A stretch of DNA of 55,652 bases, from the IMG/VR virus record IMGVR_UViG_3300033571_005598, positions 1-55,652 of that record. One strand, written 5' to 3'. The stretch comes from a virus. A program made the translations under genes and the position numbers. Position 1 is the stretch's first letter. Every line of letters begins with the position of its first letter. Below the pieces are notes generated by a model that saw only the letters and a list, made by a program, of their open reading frames with translations, did not search any database and was not told where the DNA came from. Below are positions 9,117 to 18,544 of the stretch, piece by piece.

Positions 9117-10688
9117 TTAGGGTGTTTTTTCTGCAATGGCAAGTGCTGGTTCAAAAGTAAAACCAGGTGTCAAAAGGGAATTTTGAGGGTCTACCGGTTT
9201 GCAAGGTTTTGGTTTGCATGTTTTTGGAACTGGATTAGCCGGAGTTAGTGGAGGCAAAGCAATAATATCTCTAGCAATAATTGGGTATTCATTTAAAGTT
9301 ATTGAAACTTCTGCTGCTGCCATCTTGCGACCATTTGGCGTCAATCTTGTTGCAGTAATTGACATGTCGGCAATCACCCACTGCAGGTTGCGAGTATTGT
9401 TTACATAGGGAAATCTAAAAGATGTAGAAGTTAATGTATTTAAATTATGAAGAGTGACTGGATAAGGAGAGCCGCCCATTGCTCTTAAAATTTCTATTTG
9501 TTCATCAATAGAAACGTCCATACCGTCATTTACTACAGTTGACTTGGTCGCTGTCTGCCCTACGGGAACGGTGTCGGTTCTTTTGCCGGCAACAAGAAAT
9601 CTAAACGTACACTTAGTTAAGTTATATTTAGACCAATCAACCATTGCGTAGTTGCCACTTCTCTCAACCTCATTCCATACCGAAGAAAGTTGACTAAATT
9701 CAAAACTATTTGGAACTATGTCAAATACGTGAGTTCTTATTATTTTTTCACGAGTATTGGTGACTGAATTAAAATCTGTAATAGTTTGCTGCATGTATGG
9801 AACGTTTGCGTTTTCCGAACCAATTCTTCTATCTGGCAAATAATTCAGAACTGCAGTAGATTGACCAGTAGGAGGGTTTTCTCTTCTTCTCGTATTTGGG
9901 TTTGGACTTCTTCCGCCACTTGCCGAACTTGGGTTGCTTCCGCCTCCAGGGCTAGCAAAAGATTTTTGTGCTTCTTCTATTCTTCTGAAATCTGCTGCTG
10001 AGTCAAGTACTGAACGGCCTGCTCCAAATCCGCTATTTCCATTTGCGTCTGTTCTATTGATTTGTGCAGGAGTAGAACTGGCACCAAATCCACTATTTCC
10101 ATTTGCGTCTGTTCTGTTTGCTGTTAAAGCGCCGCTTCTTCCATTAGATTCGTTGTATAAATGATTGTACATTTCTTCAACTTCTCTAAAGGATTTAGTC
10201 AATACGCTTACTAATTTAGAGTCAGAACCTGTTGATATAACCGTAGTTGACTCAGCAGACGTTACTGGTTCGCCTTTTATGAATTTATAATCAGAATCGG
10301 TAATGCCAATGAATATGAAAGAACCCCAATTCTTAACGCTGTACTGGTTGCCTTTATTTAGTCTCTTTATCACAACGTCGCTTGAGTAGGTAATTTTTTT
10401 GCCATTAGCCGAAACTGCAGATGGCTCATTGCCAGACTTTCCCATGTTTACAAGAACTTTATAAACGGTTGTTGCTTTTAGTGTTTCTACGTTTACGAGA
10501 GCCCAAACTGGTTCGTCGTTTAATGTTCTATATGAAGTACATACATACGTGTTCCCATTTATGGGGTCATCTGCATATTTTCCCTGAACCTGATTGTCAA
10601 ATGCTTTTTTTCCTTTTTCCCACAAAAGAACGCCACTACCAGAATAGAAACTAATTGGGTTTTGATAAGAGTTACCTTCTTTTGACAT
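9117..10688 (-). CDS. Baseplate/tail-tube initiator-like protein with low-complexity middle
   Basis: A 523-residue protein between the tape measure and the hub. Its N-terminal 140 residues are mixed alpha/beta. The middle (about 185-285) is low complexity with two copies of NRTDANGNSGFGA and a Gly/Ser/Pro/Asn-rich stretch. The C-terminal 220 residues are well ordered, with a VPNSFEFSQLSSVWNEVERS segment, FRFLVAGKRTD, SIDEQIEILRAMGG and a final beta region. Position and C-terminal pattern resemble the LysM-region baseplate proteins of contractile tails (XkdP-type), but no LysM motif is clear. ATG shares an A with the tape measure stop (TAATG) and has GGAGA upstream. Confidence 0.5.
   Translation of the reverse strand: MSKEGNSYQNPISFYSGSGVLLWEKGKKAFDNQVQGKYADDPINGNTYVCTSYRTLNDEPVWALVNVETLKATTVYKVLVNMGKSGNEPSAVSANGKKITYSSDVVIKRLNKGNQYSVKNWGSFIFIGITDSDYKFIKGEPVTSAESTTVISTGSDSKLVSVLTKSFREVEEMYNHLYNESNGRSGALTANRTDANGNSGFGASSTPAQINRTDANGNSGFGAGRSVLDSAADFRRIEEAQKSFASPGGGSNPSSASGGRSPNPNTRRRENPPTGQSTAVLNYLPDRRIGSENANVPYMQQTITDFNSVTNTREKIIRTHVFDIVPNSFEFSQLSSVWNEVERSGNYAMVDWSKYNLTKCTFRFLVAGKRTDTVPVGQTATKSTVVNDGMDVSIDEQIEILRAMGGSPYPVTLHNLNTLTSTSFRFPYVNNTRNLQWVIADMSITATRLTPNGRKMAAAEVSITLNEYPIIARDIIALPPLTPANPVPKTCKPKPCKPVDPQNSLLTPGFTFEPALAIAEKTP
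10024..10114. repeat. 60-base-spaced duplicated segment (NRTDANGNSGFGA)
   Basis: Two nearly identical 30-base segments starting near 10025 and 10085 (plus strand aaatccRctatttccatt then tgcgtctgttct) encode the duplicated 13-residue phrase in the middle of the 523-residue baseplate protein. They differ by a single base. This is an internal recent duplication in a flexible linker. Confidence 0.75.
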
Positions 10689-13600
10689 TATCTTCTCTCC
10701 GAGTTTGAACGTTCAGCATCTCTTACTCTTTGCATAACGATGTCTGCTATCTCTTTGGCAGAAGCATTTTGACTTCCGGTCACATAGAAGTTGTATTCGT
10801 TGCCTCCACCGCCAGAACCGACGGTCATTGGCTGCTGGAGTGTTCTTGCAACAGGCATTCCGTTGTCACCCATTGCGCCTGAACCGGGAACAACATGAAG
10901 ATGTCTTGCTTTGTTTACTCCGTGAAACTCGGCAAAACCACCAGTTGACCTTACAAGGGATTGGTACTGTCCAAGGTTTTGTCCAACTAGGTCATACGCT
11001 CTTCCTGTTACATGGTCGGAGTTTATAGAACCAAGACCATAGTTTCTGTACCCAGAAGTAACGGTTCTTTTGCCAGTTAATGCGCCATTCATTGATGCGT
11101 GGCGACTCATTGTTTGAGAAAGACGACTTGAGGTTGTGTCACCAAAAGCCTGTCCACGAGGAGTAGAAGTGTCTTCCGGCTTTGTGTTCCACCATGTCGG
11201 AGGAGTGCTGTACCAAGAAGGAGTTGCCTTATCTGTTTCTTCAAAAAAGATTTTCATTTGGTCAATAAGCGCCGTTGTCTTCTCTGCTATTGCTTCAGGA
11301 AGTTTGGTTAAGTCTGTGGTTTCCGTTGGCGTTTTTGCGGTGACTAGCCCCTCTAGGCCTAGCGCCTTCAATAGTGCTACTTCGGCTTTTCCACCAGACG
11401 CCTCCACCAATCTCATTCCAGCAGCGCCAGAAGGTAAAGCAAAACCACCTTCTGCCGCTTTTTCTAGTGCCACCTGCTGCTCTGGAGTCATAGACTTGAA
11501 TCGTTTTGTGAATTCGGCAACATTAATTGAATTTCCACCCTGGAGAAGTTTGGCATTTAATTCTCCACCAAGACTGTTACCTAGGTCTGTGCTTGTTTTG
11601 TCAAAATATTCTTTAAGGGCAGGATTATTGGCAAAATCAATCTGCCCTTCCATTCCTTCAAAAGTTCTTCCCTTGCCGAACGCGCCACCCTGTTCGTAGT
11701 CTTTGCGTAATTGCGCAAATGAACTGACCCCCTCGCCAAAGTAGGCGGTGTAGTTTTTGACCTGGTCTTCCATGTAGGTGTTGATGTCTGTTTCTTTTAA
11801 TTTTCCAGCGCCCGCTTGTTCTCTAAGTGACTCTGCCCTTTCGTCAATTATTTCTGGAGCACGAGCAGCAGCAGTGTATTTTTGGAAAATTGACGTGTTG
11901 TCTATTACTATGCTTGTTGTTGCTGCTCTTATTTGTTGAGCAGTTTTAACTGTCGTCAAGCCAAGTTCTTTGAGAACTTCGTTGAAGTCTTTAGTGCTGT
12001 CCATGAGATTGACGCCCATTGTTTTAGCAAGGGCTATGTTTTCTTGGTCTGATTTACCTGTGATTTTTGCTAAAGCATCAAGACGACTGTTGTAGTTTTT
12101 TTGAAGTGGAGCCATTGCTGCTTCGCTGACTTCCATATCTTTTTGCATTTTTCTCAAAGCCTCACCAGGCTTCTTCATCATGTCTTTATATTGTGTTTCA
12201 GAAATTTTAGTGCCGTACTTAGATTGGTTTCTATAAATACTGGTTAGTTTTGATTCTTGTTTTTGTCTATCAACATCTTTTTTGTTATTAGTTCCATATC
12301 CAAGAGGGTTTAAAACCCTGTTGTCCAAAAGGCTCTTGCCACCAAGTTTGGAAACAATTCCAGCAGTCAGGTTTCCGACGATGTCCATGTTCATCGTTGT
12401 TCCGCCAAGAATTTTTCTTACAATTTTTGGCATTCTTTTACCAGTAGCGCTTTCAAATGCGAGTCCGGCTTGACCACCAGTGGCACCACGATTTAAAACG
12501 TCTGGAACTATTCCATAATAGTTTTTTCTGTTTAGTGGTACTCCGGCCGTATCTTCAGAAAGTTTTTTACTGTATTTTAATGCGCCTGCTAAAGCGTTTC
12601 TAGTACCACTTCTACCAACGCCAGTTTCTCCGCGTACAGCATCAAGAGCAAAAGAAAAAGCATTATCAATAATGCTCTGTGCTACTTCTCCAGCAGCCTT
12701 TTTTGATGCTTTAACTTCTTCCTTCTTCTTATTTAGTGTTCCCATGATTCCACCAGTAACACCACCAATAAGACCACCGATGATTGCGCCTGCGGCCGTA
12801 CCAATTACTGGAACAAAAGAACCAATAAGTGCACCAGCAGCGGCACCTCCAGCAAGACCACTAACCGCACCACCGGTTGCGGTCTTTGATTTCATTGCAG
12901 TTCCAAGACCTGCTACAGCAATACCCGCAAGTGGGTTCATTTGACCGACTGCAGCGCCTAAAGCGAGCGCACCTTGTGCTTCTTCTGGAGCAAACTGTGA
13001 CGCAGCACCGAGAAGCATTGTTGTTCCCATTCGTGCGCTACCAGAGCCTTGGAACTTGCCCATGGCTTTCATTCCTCTAGATTGTCTTGGTCCAGAACGA
13101 GCAGCACGGTTAGCAGCGGCTCTTTGTCTTAGTTTTGCGCCTCTAGTGAATTGCCCTCTGCTGTTTCTTTTGTTGGCTTTGTCGGCTGCTGCTTTCTCGC
13201 CAGTAGGGTCTTCTGCGTCGCCATACATATAGTTGTATGTACCTTGTCTTGCCAACTGCGATATTGCCGCTAACTTAGGGTTTCTAAGTCTTGACATTCC
13301 GACTCTGTAACCGCCTGGATTTGAAGCAGACATTCCAGGACGATTCCAAATCATGTTTCCATCGGGGTCAACGTCGTTCATGCTGTACGTTCCGCCTGGT
13401 CGCACATTCCTTCCACCAAGAAAAGACGAAGGGCCGACTGGGTAACTTCCAACTCTTCCTAGGGCGCTATAGAAACTGCCTCCACCGCCAGCGCCTGTTC
13501 TTGATGCAAAGCCTCCACCGCCAGCGCCTGTTCTTGATGCAAAGCCTCCGCCAGTACCTGTTCTTGATGGAACACCACCACCGGTTCCGCCGTAATAGGC

Positions 13601-15364
13601 TCCGGTTGTTCCTAGCGAACCACCACCGGTTACTCCACCTCTTCCGCCTCCTGGGGCATGACCTCCAGGTGTTCCGCTAGTAATGATTGTTGCATTGGGG
13701 GCATTGATGGTTGCGTTTTTTGTAACAGCGCTTGCTGTCCATCCACCTTTTGTGCCCTTCATTGCGTTCAATCCACCACGAACAGCAAGAAGCGTTGCAA
13801 GTGCGCCTACGGTTCCGCCTCCACTCAATGACCGCATCCCCTTTATAAAACCAGTCATTTGGCTGACCATTGCAGAAATACCATTGACAACATCATTGAT
13901 AAATGGCATTAAATCCTGCAGCAACTTTTTCATTTCTGCTTGAAACTTCATTATTTCACCAATGAGTTCACCAATTCTGTCTCCGAACTCAATTACGGTT
14001 GCTTTGTTATTTACTAGCCAATCGTTGAACTGTCCAAAACTTGATGCGGCAATATTTTTGACATGCACCCAAATTGCGCCAAACATGCTTTCAATTACAC
14101 GCGCACCCTCTATGAATGGCCTGAGTTTGTCAAGCGTGGCATCCCAGCCGTATTTAAACTCTTTCCACCATCCAGCCATCCTGTCAAACATTCCAGTAAC
14201 GGTTCCAAGGTTTTCGTTAATCAAGTTAACCGAAAGGTCTGTAAGTTTTTGTACCATGCCTACAAGACCATCAAGCATTGATGTCATGCCAAATCTTTGT
14301 GTACTTCCTGAAATTTTTGCAAAGCCACGGCTGAGGATGCCAAAAATCTCAAACATTGATTTCTTGATTGGTTCCAGAAGCGGTTGACCCATATCTCCAA
14401 ACTGAACCTTGAGAAGATTGAAGTATCCTTTAAGTTTATTAATCAAAGTTCCAGATACTGCTTCAAACTGGCCTTCAAGGCCAGCCGCCTTTGCAAGTTC
14501 ACCAGACGTAATCGCCGCCTCAAGAGATTTCTTGTTATTGATTTTTAGGTCTTTGAATGCTTTGTCAACTTTTGCTTTATCGGGAAATAGTTTTTGCGCA
14601 GAAACCTTGGCCTCGGAAAAAGATTTTTTTGAATCCTGAAGAAGCGCAACTAGGTCTGCTGCTTTTTTGATTCCTTCTTCAATCGGCTGACCTGCTGAAG
14701 CAAAGTCCATCAGTCCTTTAAGAAGTCCTTGGCTCTTTCCTGTGAATGTTGAAGTCTTTGAGATGGTCGCAAAAGCGGCGTTTAAGTTTTCTACACCGAC
14801 AGAAGCAAGGTCTACGTCAGCATGAAGGCCACGCATTACTTGTCTTGTTTGATTTAAACTAGAACCAAACTGGCCCTTGCTTGTTGTTTTGTATGCAAAC
14901 ATTGCCGCTTGCTGTTCACGTATTGCAGCCGACGCAGCAGCAGCCGCAGCCACCACAGCGGTCATACCAGCAGCAAGTGGACCTAGGGTAGACCTCATGA
15001 GTTTCATGGCTCCATTACCTAGCAGGAACGCAGCATGAACACCCAGCATTGCAGCGCCCATGGCTGCCATTTCTATACTGGCACCCTTCAGAGAAAGGCT
15101 TAGACCTTTTAATCCGACAGTTCCAACCATTTTGATTGCTTTGTCAAATTCGTCAAATGTACGTTTCCATTTAACAAGGGTTTTGGTGACACTAGAACCA
15201 CCTCCGCCGCCGCCACCTGCGCCAGTGCTTGACGCTAGGCCAGAACCAATTTTATTGATTCTTCTCTCAAGTTTGTCAACGGAACTTTCAACGCTTTTAA
15301 GTTGCGCTTTGGCCCTGGCGGCACCGTCTACATCAATCTGTAGTTCAATTTTCGCTTCGGCCAT
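10688..15364 (-). CDS. Tape measure protein with C-terminal M15-type peptidase domain
   Basis: A 1558-residue protein in the tape measure position. It begins with a coiled-coil-prone region, has hydrophobic Ala/Gly-rich stretches (about 110-145 and 790-900), long helical segments, and a Gly-rich linker near residues 600-630 with tandem FASRTGAGGGG. The C-terminus has an M15-type (VanY/D-Ala-D-Ala carboxypeptidase) pattern: TVTSGYRN, SDH-VTGRAYD (His1451, Asp1458) and RHLHV (His1490), which matches the zinc-binding H-x6-D...H-x-H arrangement. It sets tail length and may trim peptidoglycan cross-links during DNA entry. GGAG precedes the ATG. Confidence 0.85.
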   Translation of the reverse strand: MAEAKIELQIDVDGAARAKAQLKSVESSVDKLERRINKIGSGLASSTGAGGGGGGGSSVTKTLVKWKRTFDEFDKAIKMVGTVGLKGLSLSLKGASIEMAAMGAAMLGVHAAFLLGNGAMKLMRSTLGPLAAGMTAVVAAAAAASAAIREQQAAMFAYKTTSKGQFGSSLNQTRQVMRGLHADVDLASVGVENLNAAFATISKTSTFTGKSQGLLKGLMDFASAGQPIEEGIKKAADLVALLQDSKKSFSEAKVSAQKLFPDKAKVDKAFKDLKINNKKSLEAAITSGELAKAAGLEGQFEAVSGTLINKLKGYFNLLKVQFGDMGQPLLEPIKKSMFEIFGILSRGFAKISGSTQRFGMTSMLDGLVGMVQKLTDLSVNLINENLGTVTGMFDRMAGWWKEFKYGWDATLDKLRPFIEGARVIESMFGAIWVHVKNIAASSFGQFNDWLVNNKATVIEFGDRIGELIGEIMKFQAEMKKLLQDLMPFINDVVNGISAMVSQMTGFIKGMRSLSGGGTVGALATLLAVRGGLNAMKGTKGGWTASAVTKNATINAPNATIITSGTPGGHAPGGGRGGVTGGGSLGTTGAYYGGTGGGVPSRTGTGGGFASRTGAGGGGFASRTGAGGGGSFYSALGRVGSYPVGPSSFLGGRNVRPGGTYSMNDVDPDGNMIWNRPGMSASNPGGYRVGMSRLRNPKLAAISQLARQGTYNYMYGDAEDPTGEKAAADKANKRNSRGQFTRGAKLRQRAAANRAARSGPRQSRGMKAMGKFQGSGSARMGTTMLLGAASQFAPEEAQGALALGAAVGQMNPLAGIAVAGLGTAMKSKTATGGAVSGLAGGAAAGALIGSFVPVIGTAAGAIIGGLIGGVTGGIMGTLNKKKEEVKASKKAAGEVAQSIIDNAFSFALDAVRGETGVGRSGTRNALAGALKYSKKLSEDTAGVPLNRKNYYGIVPDVLNRGATGGQAGLAFESATGKRMPKIVRKILGGTTMNMDIVGNLTAGIVSKLGGKSLLDNRVLNPLGYGTNNKKDVDRQKQESKLTSIYRNQSKYGTKISETQYKDMMKKPGEALRKMQKDMEVSEAAMAPLQKNYNSRLDALAKITGKSDQENIALAKTMGVNLMDSTKDFNEVLKELGLTTVKTAQQIRAATTSIVIDNTSIFQKYTAAARAPEIIDERAESLREQAGAGKLKETDINTYMEDQVKNYTAYFGEGVSSFAQLRKDYEQGGAFGKGRTFEGMEGQIDFANNPALKEYFDKTSTDLGNSLGGELNAKLLQGGNSINVAEFTKRFKSMTPEQQVALEKAAEGGFALPSGAAGMRLVEASGGKAEVALLKALGLEGLVTAKTPTETTDLTKLPEAIAEKTTALIDQMKIFFEETDKATPSWYSTPPTWWNTKPEDTSTPRGQAFGDTTSSRLSQTMSRHASMNGALTGKRTVTSGYRNYGLGSINSDHVTGRAYDLVGQNLGQYQSLVRSTGGFAEFHGVNKARHLHVVPGSGAMGDNGMPVARTLQQPMTVGSGGGGNEYNFYVTGSQNASAKEIADIVMQRVRDAERSNSERR
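13479..13544. repeat. 33-base exact tandem duplication in tape measure
   Basis: Two copies of a 33-base unit at 13479-13511 and 13512-13544 encode tandem FASRTGAGGGG on the minus strand, followed by a third, partial copy with changes. This lies in a flexible glycine-rich linker. The encoded GFASRT phrase is the same kind of phrase that recurs in the large plus-strand head proteins. Confidence 0.8.
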
Positions 15365-15400
15365 GGGCTACTCCAGAATTACATGAGCGACCAAAGGTTT

Positions 15401-16104
15401 TTACGCTTTTTGCGCTTTTTGTTGTTCTTCGCGGTCGTTAGAAACCACTTTAGCACAAGCAAGGCGTATCAGCCATTCATCATCGCTACAATCAAGGAGT
15501 CTTACGGGGTCTGTTCCAAACAGTTCACCTAATCGCGCAGCAGAGACGATTAGGGGGTCATTTACTAACTCCCCGAAGACTCCGTCGTAGGGTCCGAGGT
15601 GTCAATTGTATCCGAATAGCCAGCAGCGTCAAGAATCGCCAACGCAGCGGCTTCTAGGTGAGGGTCAACGCCAAAAAATGCACGAACTGCCTCTGGAATC
15701 GGTCTAGTTGTGTCTGTCATCGTAAGGATGTCAGCCGCCGCAAAGTTAAGCGTGTAGCCGTTCTCGTCGTAAACTTCTTCGCCATCAAAAACAATGCCAA
15801 CAGTCGTGCTTCCGATTACGTAGCAGGAGAACTTAATTGAGTCCATCCCGGCTTTGCTGTCTTCTCCGGAGTTCTTACGCCACTGACGCAATTGATGTTG
15901 CGTGATGTTTGGACTAATTCGCAAAGAAACGCCTGGACGTTCTGGTACGTCAAGACGAACGACTGGTCGTTCAACCTTCTTTTGAATCACTTCTTTGAGG
16001 CGAGAAAGAACATTTGGTTCCTCAACTTTTGGAATTGATGGACTCTTTGGCTCAGCCTTCTTTGGTGAATCAGGCTCGGTATAAAGGGAGTTGTTTTCTG
16101 TCAT
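15401..16104 (-). CDS. Tail assembly chaperone, frameshifted (G-T) form
   Basis: Predicted -1 ribosomal frameshift product of about 234 residues: the G domain to about residue 178, then 56 residues read in the -1 frame, ending at TAA 15401-15403. The extension (VNDPLIVSAARLGELFG, then EWLIRLACAKVVSNDREEQQ) has the composition and WLIRxACAKVV signature of tail assembly chaperone T domains. The -1 frame has a stop at 15602-15604, so the shift must occur between there and 15565. The best slip point is the GGGG run at 15571-15574. The extension is not preceded by a good independent start. Confidence 0.7.
15565..16104 (-). CDS. Tail assembly chaperone, short (G) form
   Basis: A 179-residue protein upstream of the tape measure, the canonical place for the tail assembly chaperone. 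The N-terminal 60 residues are Pro/Glu/Lys-rich and disordered. Residues about 60-165 form the compact domain, with VSLRISPNITQHQLRQWRK and a helical AVRAFFGVDPHLEAAALAIL end. The zero frame stops at TAG 15565-15567. A frame shifted by -1 is open across this stop and gives the longer form described separately. Chaperones of this kind bind the tape measure and organise tube assembly. The start ATG at 16104 has no strong ribosome-binding site. Confidence 0.75.
   Translation of the reverse strand: MTENNSLYTEPDSPKKAEPKSPSIPKVEEPNVLSRLKEVIQKKVERPVVRLDVPERPGVSLRISPNITQHQLRQWRKNSGEDSKAGMDSIKFSCYVIGSTTVGIVFDGEEVYDENGYTLNFAAADILTMTDTTRPIPEAVRAFFGVDPHLEAAALAILDAAGYSDTIDTSDPTTESSGS
15568..15576 (-). promoter_or_regulatory. 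Candidate -1 frameshift site in tail assembly chaperone
   Basis: Minus-strand TCG GGG AGT immediately precedes the TAG stop. After a one-base backward slip the GGG-decoding tRNA re-pairs perfectly with the GGG formed by the last base of TCG and the next two. Reading then continues with GAG and bypasses the stop. This is not a canonical X-XXY-YYZ heptamer (the A-site would not re-pair), so the exact slip position is an inference within the 37-base window bounded by flanking stops. Confidence 0.45.
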
Positions 16105-16168
16105 AACAGCACATTAGCACAACATCAGATGAGCGGTGCAACTAGGCTGTAAAACGTTTATTTAATTT

Positions 16169-16624
16169 TTATACAACGCCTTGAACAGCGAACGTAAGGG
16201 CAAACGTTGCTGGAGCACCAGATGATGAGTCACCGTCTGGCTCGGTCATTCCGACAAGCAAGCAATTTGCGTAGGTACGGTCAAGACCCTGAACTTTGAT
16301 GTCGCAGTCATACGTTGTGACGGTGATGTCGTAGTACACGCGACCAATAAGCGGTCTCAATGTCTTAATCTTGGCTGCGATACCGCTACCGGTGTCTGAA
16401 ACAACTCTGTCGTCATCGTAGTGAGCGGTAAGTGTGATGTCACCAATCTCTGCTGGTGCGCAAAGTACTTCAGGGAACTTTGCTCCACCTGGGTAGATTT
16501 TTTCAACGGACGCTGTAATTTCGCCACCTGAAACCTGCGCAAATCTAAACCCTGTCCATTTTGGCGAAGTTGCGCCGATTGGACTGATTTCTGCGAGGAT
16601 TTGCCTCTGTGATACTTTAGCCAT
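16169..16624 (-). CDS. Tail tube protein
   Basis: A 151-residue protein directly after the sheath gene. It is beta-rich with patterns expected of contractile-tail tube proteins: WTGFRFAQVSGGEITASVEK near the N-terminus, then GDITLTAHYDD, YYDITVTTYD and a final GAPATFALTFAVQGV strand, as in T4 gp19/Pfam-type tube families. It forms hexameric rings inside the sheath. The ATG has AGGAG upstream. Order sheath, tube, chaperone, tape measure is canonical for myoviruses. Confidence 0.85.
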   Translation of the reverse strand: MAKVSQRQILAEISPIGATSPKWTGFRFAQVSGGEITASVEKIYPGGAKFPEVLCAPAEIGDITLTAHYDDDRVVSDTGSGIAAKIKTLRPLIGRVYYDITVTTYDCDIKVQGLDRTYANCLLVGMTEPDGDSSSGAPATFALTFAVQGVV

Positions 16625-16637
16625 CGCTTACTCCTGA

Positions 16638-18113
16638 CTAGACTGTAACAGTTGATGTTAGATTTGATTTGACAATTGTAACTTCAATCTTGTCACCGAT
16701 TGGCGAAACCCGGATGCCGAGTTGCGCTTTCACTGTTCCTCCTGCAAGTTGTGCAGTCGTATTGATTGAAGTATCGCACTTGACCGAGTAACCAGGGTCA
16801 ATAAGTTTTCCGTTGGCATCGTATGCTTCATACAAAGCACCTACTGCCTTCATTCTTTCGCAAATTCCGGTCAGTCTGCCCTCAATTGAAGAGAACAAAC
16901 CGCCACGACCATCAACAACAGCGAAGATTAGGTCTTCCATTGAAGCGTTAGCCTCGGAGACAACGCTGTTGACTGTATCTTGGGTTGTGATGAATCTGAA
17001 ATTTTCTGTGTCCAGTGAAAGTGAACGTGCTCCATAGATTCTCACCGTGTTGGCAATGATTCTAATTGCGTTTACATAGTCAGCATCAAGCGAGTCTCCA
17101 AGAGTCTTGTTGACGTCAACTTCAACTCCGGTAACAAAACGAGCAGCAGAGATTAAACCAGCATATGGCTGATGAGGACCTGTCTGGTTGTGTGCGAGCG
17201 CACGCTTTCCAGCAGCGTAACCATCGGGTGGAATCAATCTTGTTACACCAGCAACGTCCGTTGGAACGTATACCCACGGGTAGTAGAGAGCGGCATGCTC
17301 GGAACCAGTTTCAGCAGCGAGCGACGCTGCTGCTGCAGTAATTCCTGTTGCTGCTTCCGCAAGATGACAGAGTGCGATTCTGTTGTATGTGTTTGCATGA
17401 GTAATGAGGTCCGTGTTGATTGCATGTGTTTCTGGGCAAGAAACTGCACCAGGACCAAAAGAATCGTTGAACAACTCAAGAGCATCAGCAAATGCTGTGA
17501 ACGAAACGTCAACTGTGTTGTCTGTTCTGTCGTCGGCACCGTCAGTAAATGTTCCAGCACCAAATGCTGTTACTGCACTCGCTTCTGGCATTCCGTCTGT
17601 CAACTTTACAGCCGCCATGTACTTTGAAGCAATAGGGCTGCTGTTAATTGCATTAACAAGAGCAGCGGTTGTCGTCTTGAGTCCTGTTGCGTAAACAAGT
17701 TCGTCGTTGTAATACAACTTAATGTTCTTACTTGAGGAACTAGCAACGACTTCAATATCCATGTCATGTGCCCAGTCGCCAGGGCCATTTGCCGTAAGTC
17801 GGATACAGTTGGCACCACCAACGCCGCCTACGTTAAGAAGTACTTGTGCTGAAGTTGCAGCAGGCCCTACGACTCTTGCGATATAGCACTGTGTGCCGCC
17901 TTCTTCAAAGAAGGTCTGAACGGTCGGGTGAAGGTATGCATATGTTACATAACCACCAAATGTTTCTTCAAACTCTGCAAGGCTTGTTACGAGAACTGCC
18001 TCATCAGAAGGACCACGGTGAGCAAGTCCAACGAAAAATGCCTGCGACGAAGCGCGCACTGTTGTGCTTGTAGGACCTGTTCTGACTGCTGTAGTAATTG
18101 ATACGCCTGGCAT
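16638..18113 (-). CDS. Tail sheath protein
   Basis: A 491-residue protein with clear sheath features: N-terminal MPGVSITTAVRTGPT, AFFVGLAHRGPSDEAVLVTSL, EFEETFGGY and VQTFFEEGGTQCYIARVVG (the phage tail sheath N-terminal pattern), a beta insert, WVYVPTDVAGVTRLIPPDG, and the C-terminal domain with RTYGARSLS-like, VSEANASMEDLI and GTVKAQLGIRVSPIGDKIEV. It polymerises around the tube and contracts at infection, so it establishes myovirus morphology. GGAGG lies about 5 bases before ATG. Confidence 0.95.
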   Translation of the reverse strand: MPGVSITTAVRTGPTSTTVRASSQAFFVGLAHRGPSDEAVLVTSLAEFEETFGGYVTYAYLHPTVQTFFEEGGTQCYIARVVGPAATSAQVLLNVGGVGGANCIRLTANGPGDWAHDMDIEVVASSSSKNIKLYYNDELVYATGLKTTTAALVNAINSSPIASKYMAAVKLTDGMPEASAVTAFGAGTFTDGADDRTDNTVDVSFTAFADALELFNDSFGPGAVSCPETHAINTDLITHANTYNRIALCHLAEAATGITAAAASLAAETGSEHAALYYPWVYVPTDVAGVTRLIPPDGYAAGKRALAHNQTGPHQPYAGLISAARFVTGVEVDVNKTLGDSLDADYVNAIRIIANTVRIYGARSLSLDTENFRFITTQDTVNSVVSEANASMEDLIFAVVDGRGGLFSSIEGRLTGICERMKAVGALYEAYDANGKLIDPGYSVKCDTSINTTAQLAGGTVKAQLGIRVSPIGDKIEVTIVKSNLTSTVTV

Positions 18114-18127
18114 GTGACCTCCGTGTC

Positions 18128-18505
18128 TTAAAGTTCGTCGCTGTTAAGCGTCTTACTGTCGTCTGGCAAGTCTAATTGTACAGAAACTTGCTCTCTAGAA
18201 TCTGCAACTGTTGTTAAAGTTTCTTCTTTTACTTTTTCAACTTTTGTTTCTTCAATTTTTGTTTTTTTGGGCTTTTCTTTTGCTTCTTCAGTCTTGACAA
18301 TTTCAAGTTTGTAAGACTTTACGGCAGAAAGGACATCTGGATTGTCGTCGCAAGAAAATGCTTCGTCCTCTGGATACAGCAAAACAGGTGGCAAACCAAT
18401 GGTTATATTTCTTCCGGAAATGTTCTTGACAACAATATGTCCAGAGCCGTCATTGTCAAAGTCGGATTGACTTTTGATTTTTTCAACTTTGTGTGAATGG
18501 GTCAT
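18128..18505 (-). CDS. Hypothetical protein, small beta domain plus charged Lys/Glu tail
   Basis: A 125-residue protein between the neck gene and the sheath. The first 60 residues look like a small beta domain (IVVKNISGRNITIGLPPVLLYPEDEAF), a pattern seen in short phage capsid- or neck-associated proteins. The second half is an EKPKKTKIEETKVEK-type low-complexity tail, ending in an acidic stretch. Transcription order places it with neck and tail genes. I do not recognise the family beyond this. AGGAG precedes the ATG. Confidence 0.6.
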   Translation of the reverse strand: MTHSHKVEKIKSQSDFDNDGSGHIVVKNISGRNITIGLPPVLLYPEDEAFSCDDNPDVLSAVKSYKLEIVKTEEAKEKPKKTKIEETKVEKVKEETLTTVADSREQVSVQLDLPDDSKTLNSDEL

Positions 18506-18544
18506 TTTTGCTCCTGATTGACTTTAATTAGTGTACATCACTAT

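Noticed and set aside
13291-13943. Open frames opposite the tape measure
   Set aside because: Shadows of a Gly-rich, low-complexity coding region; no ribosome-binding sites and His/Arg- or Pro-rich nonsense composition.
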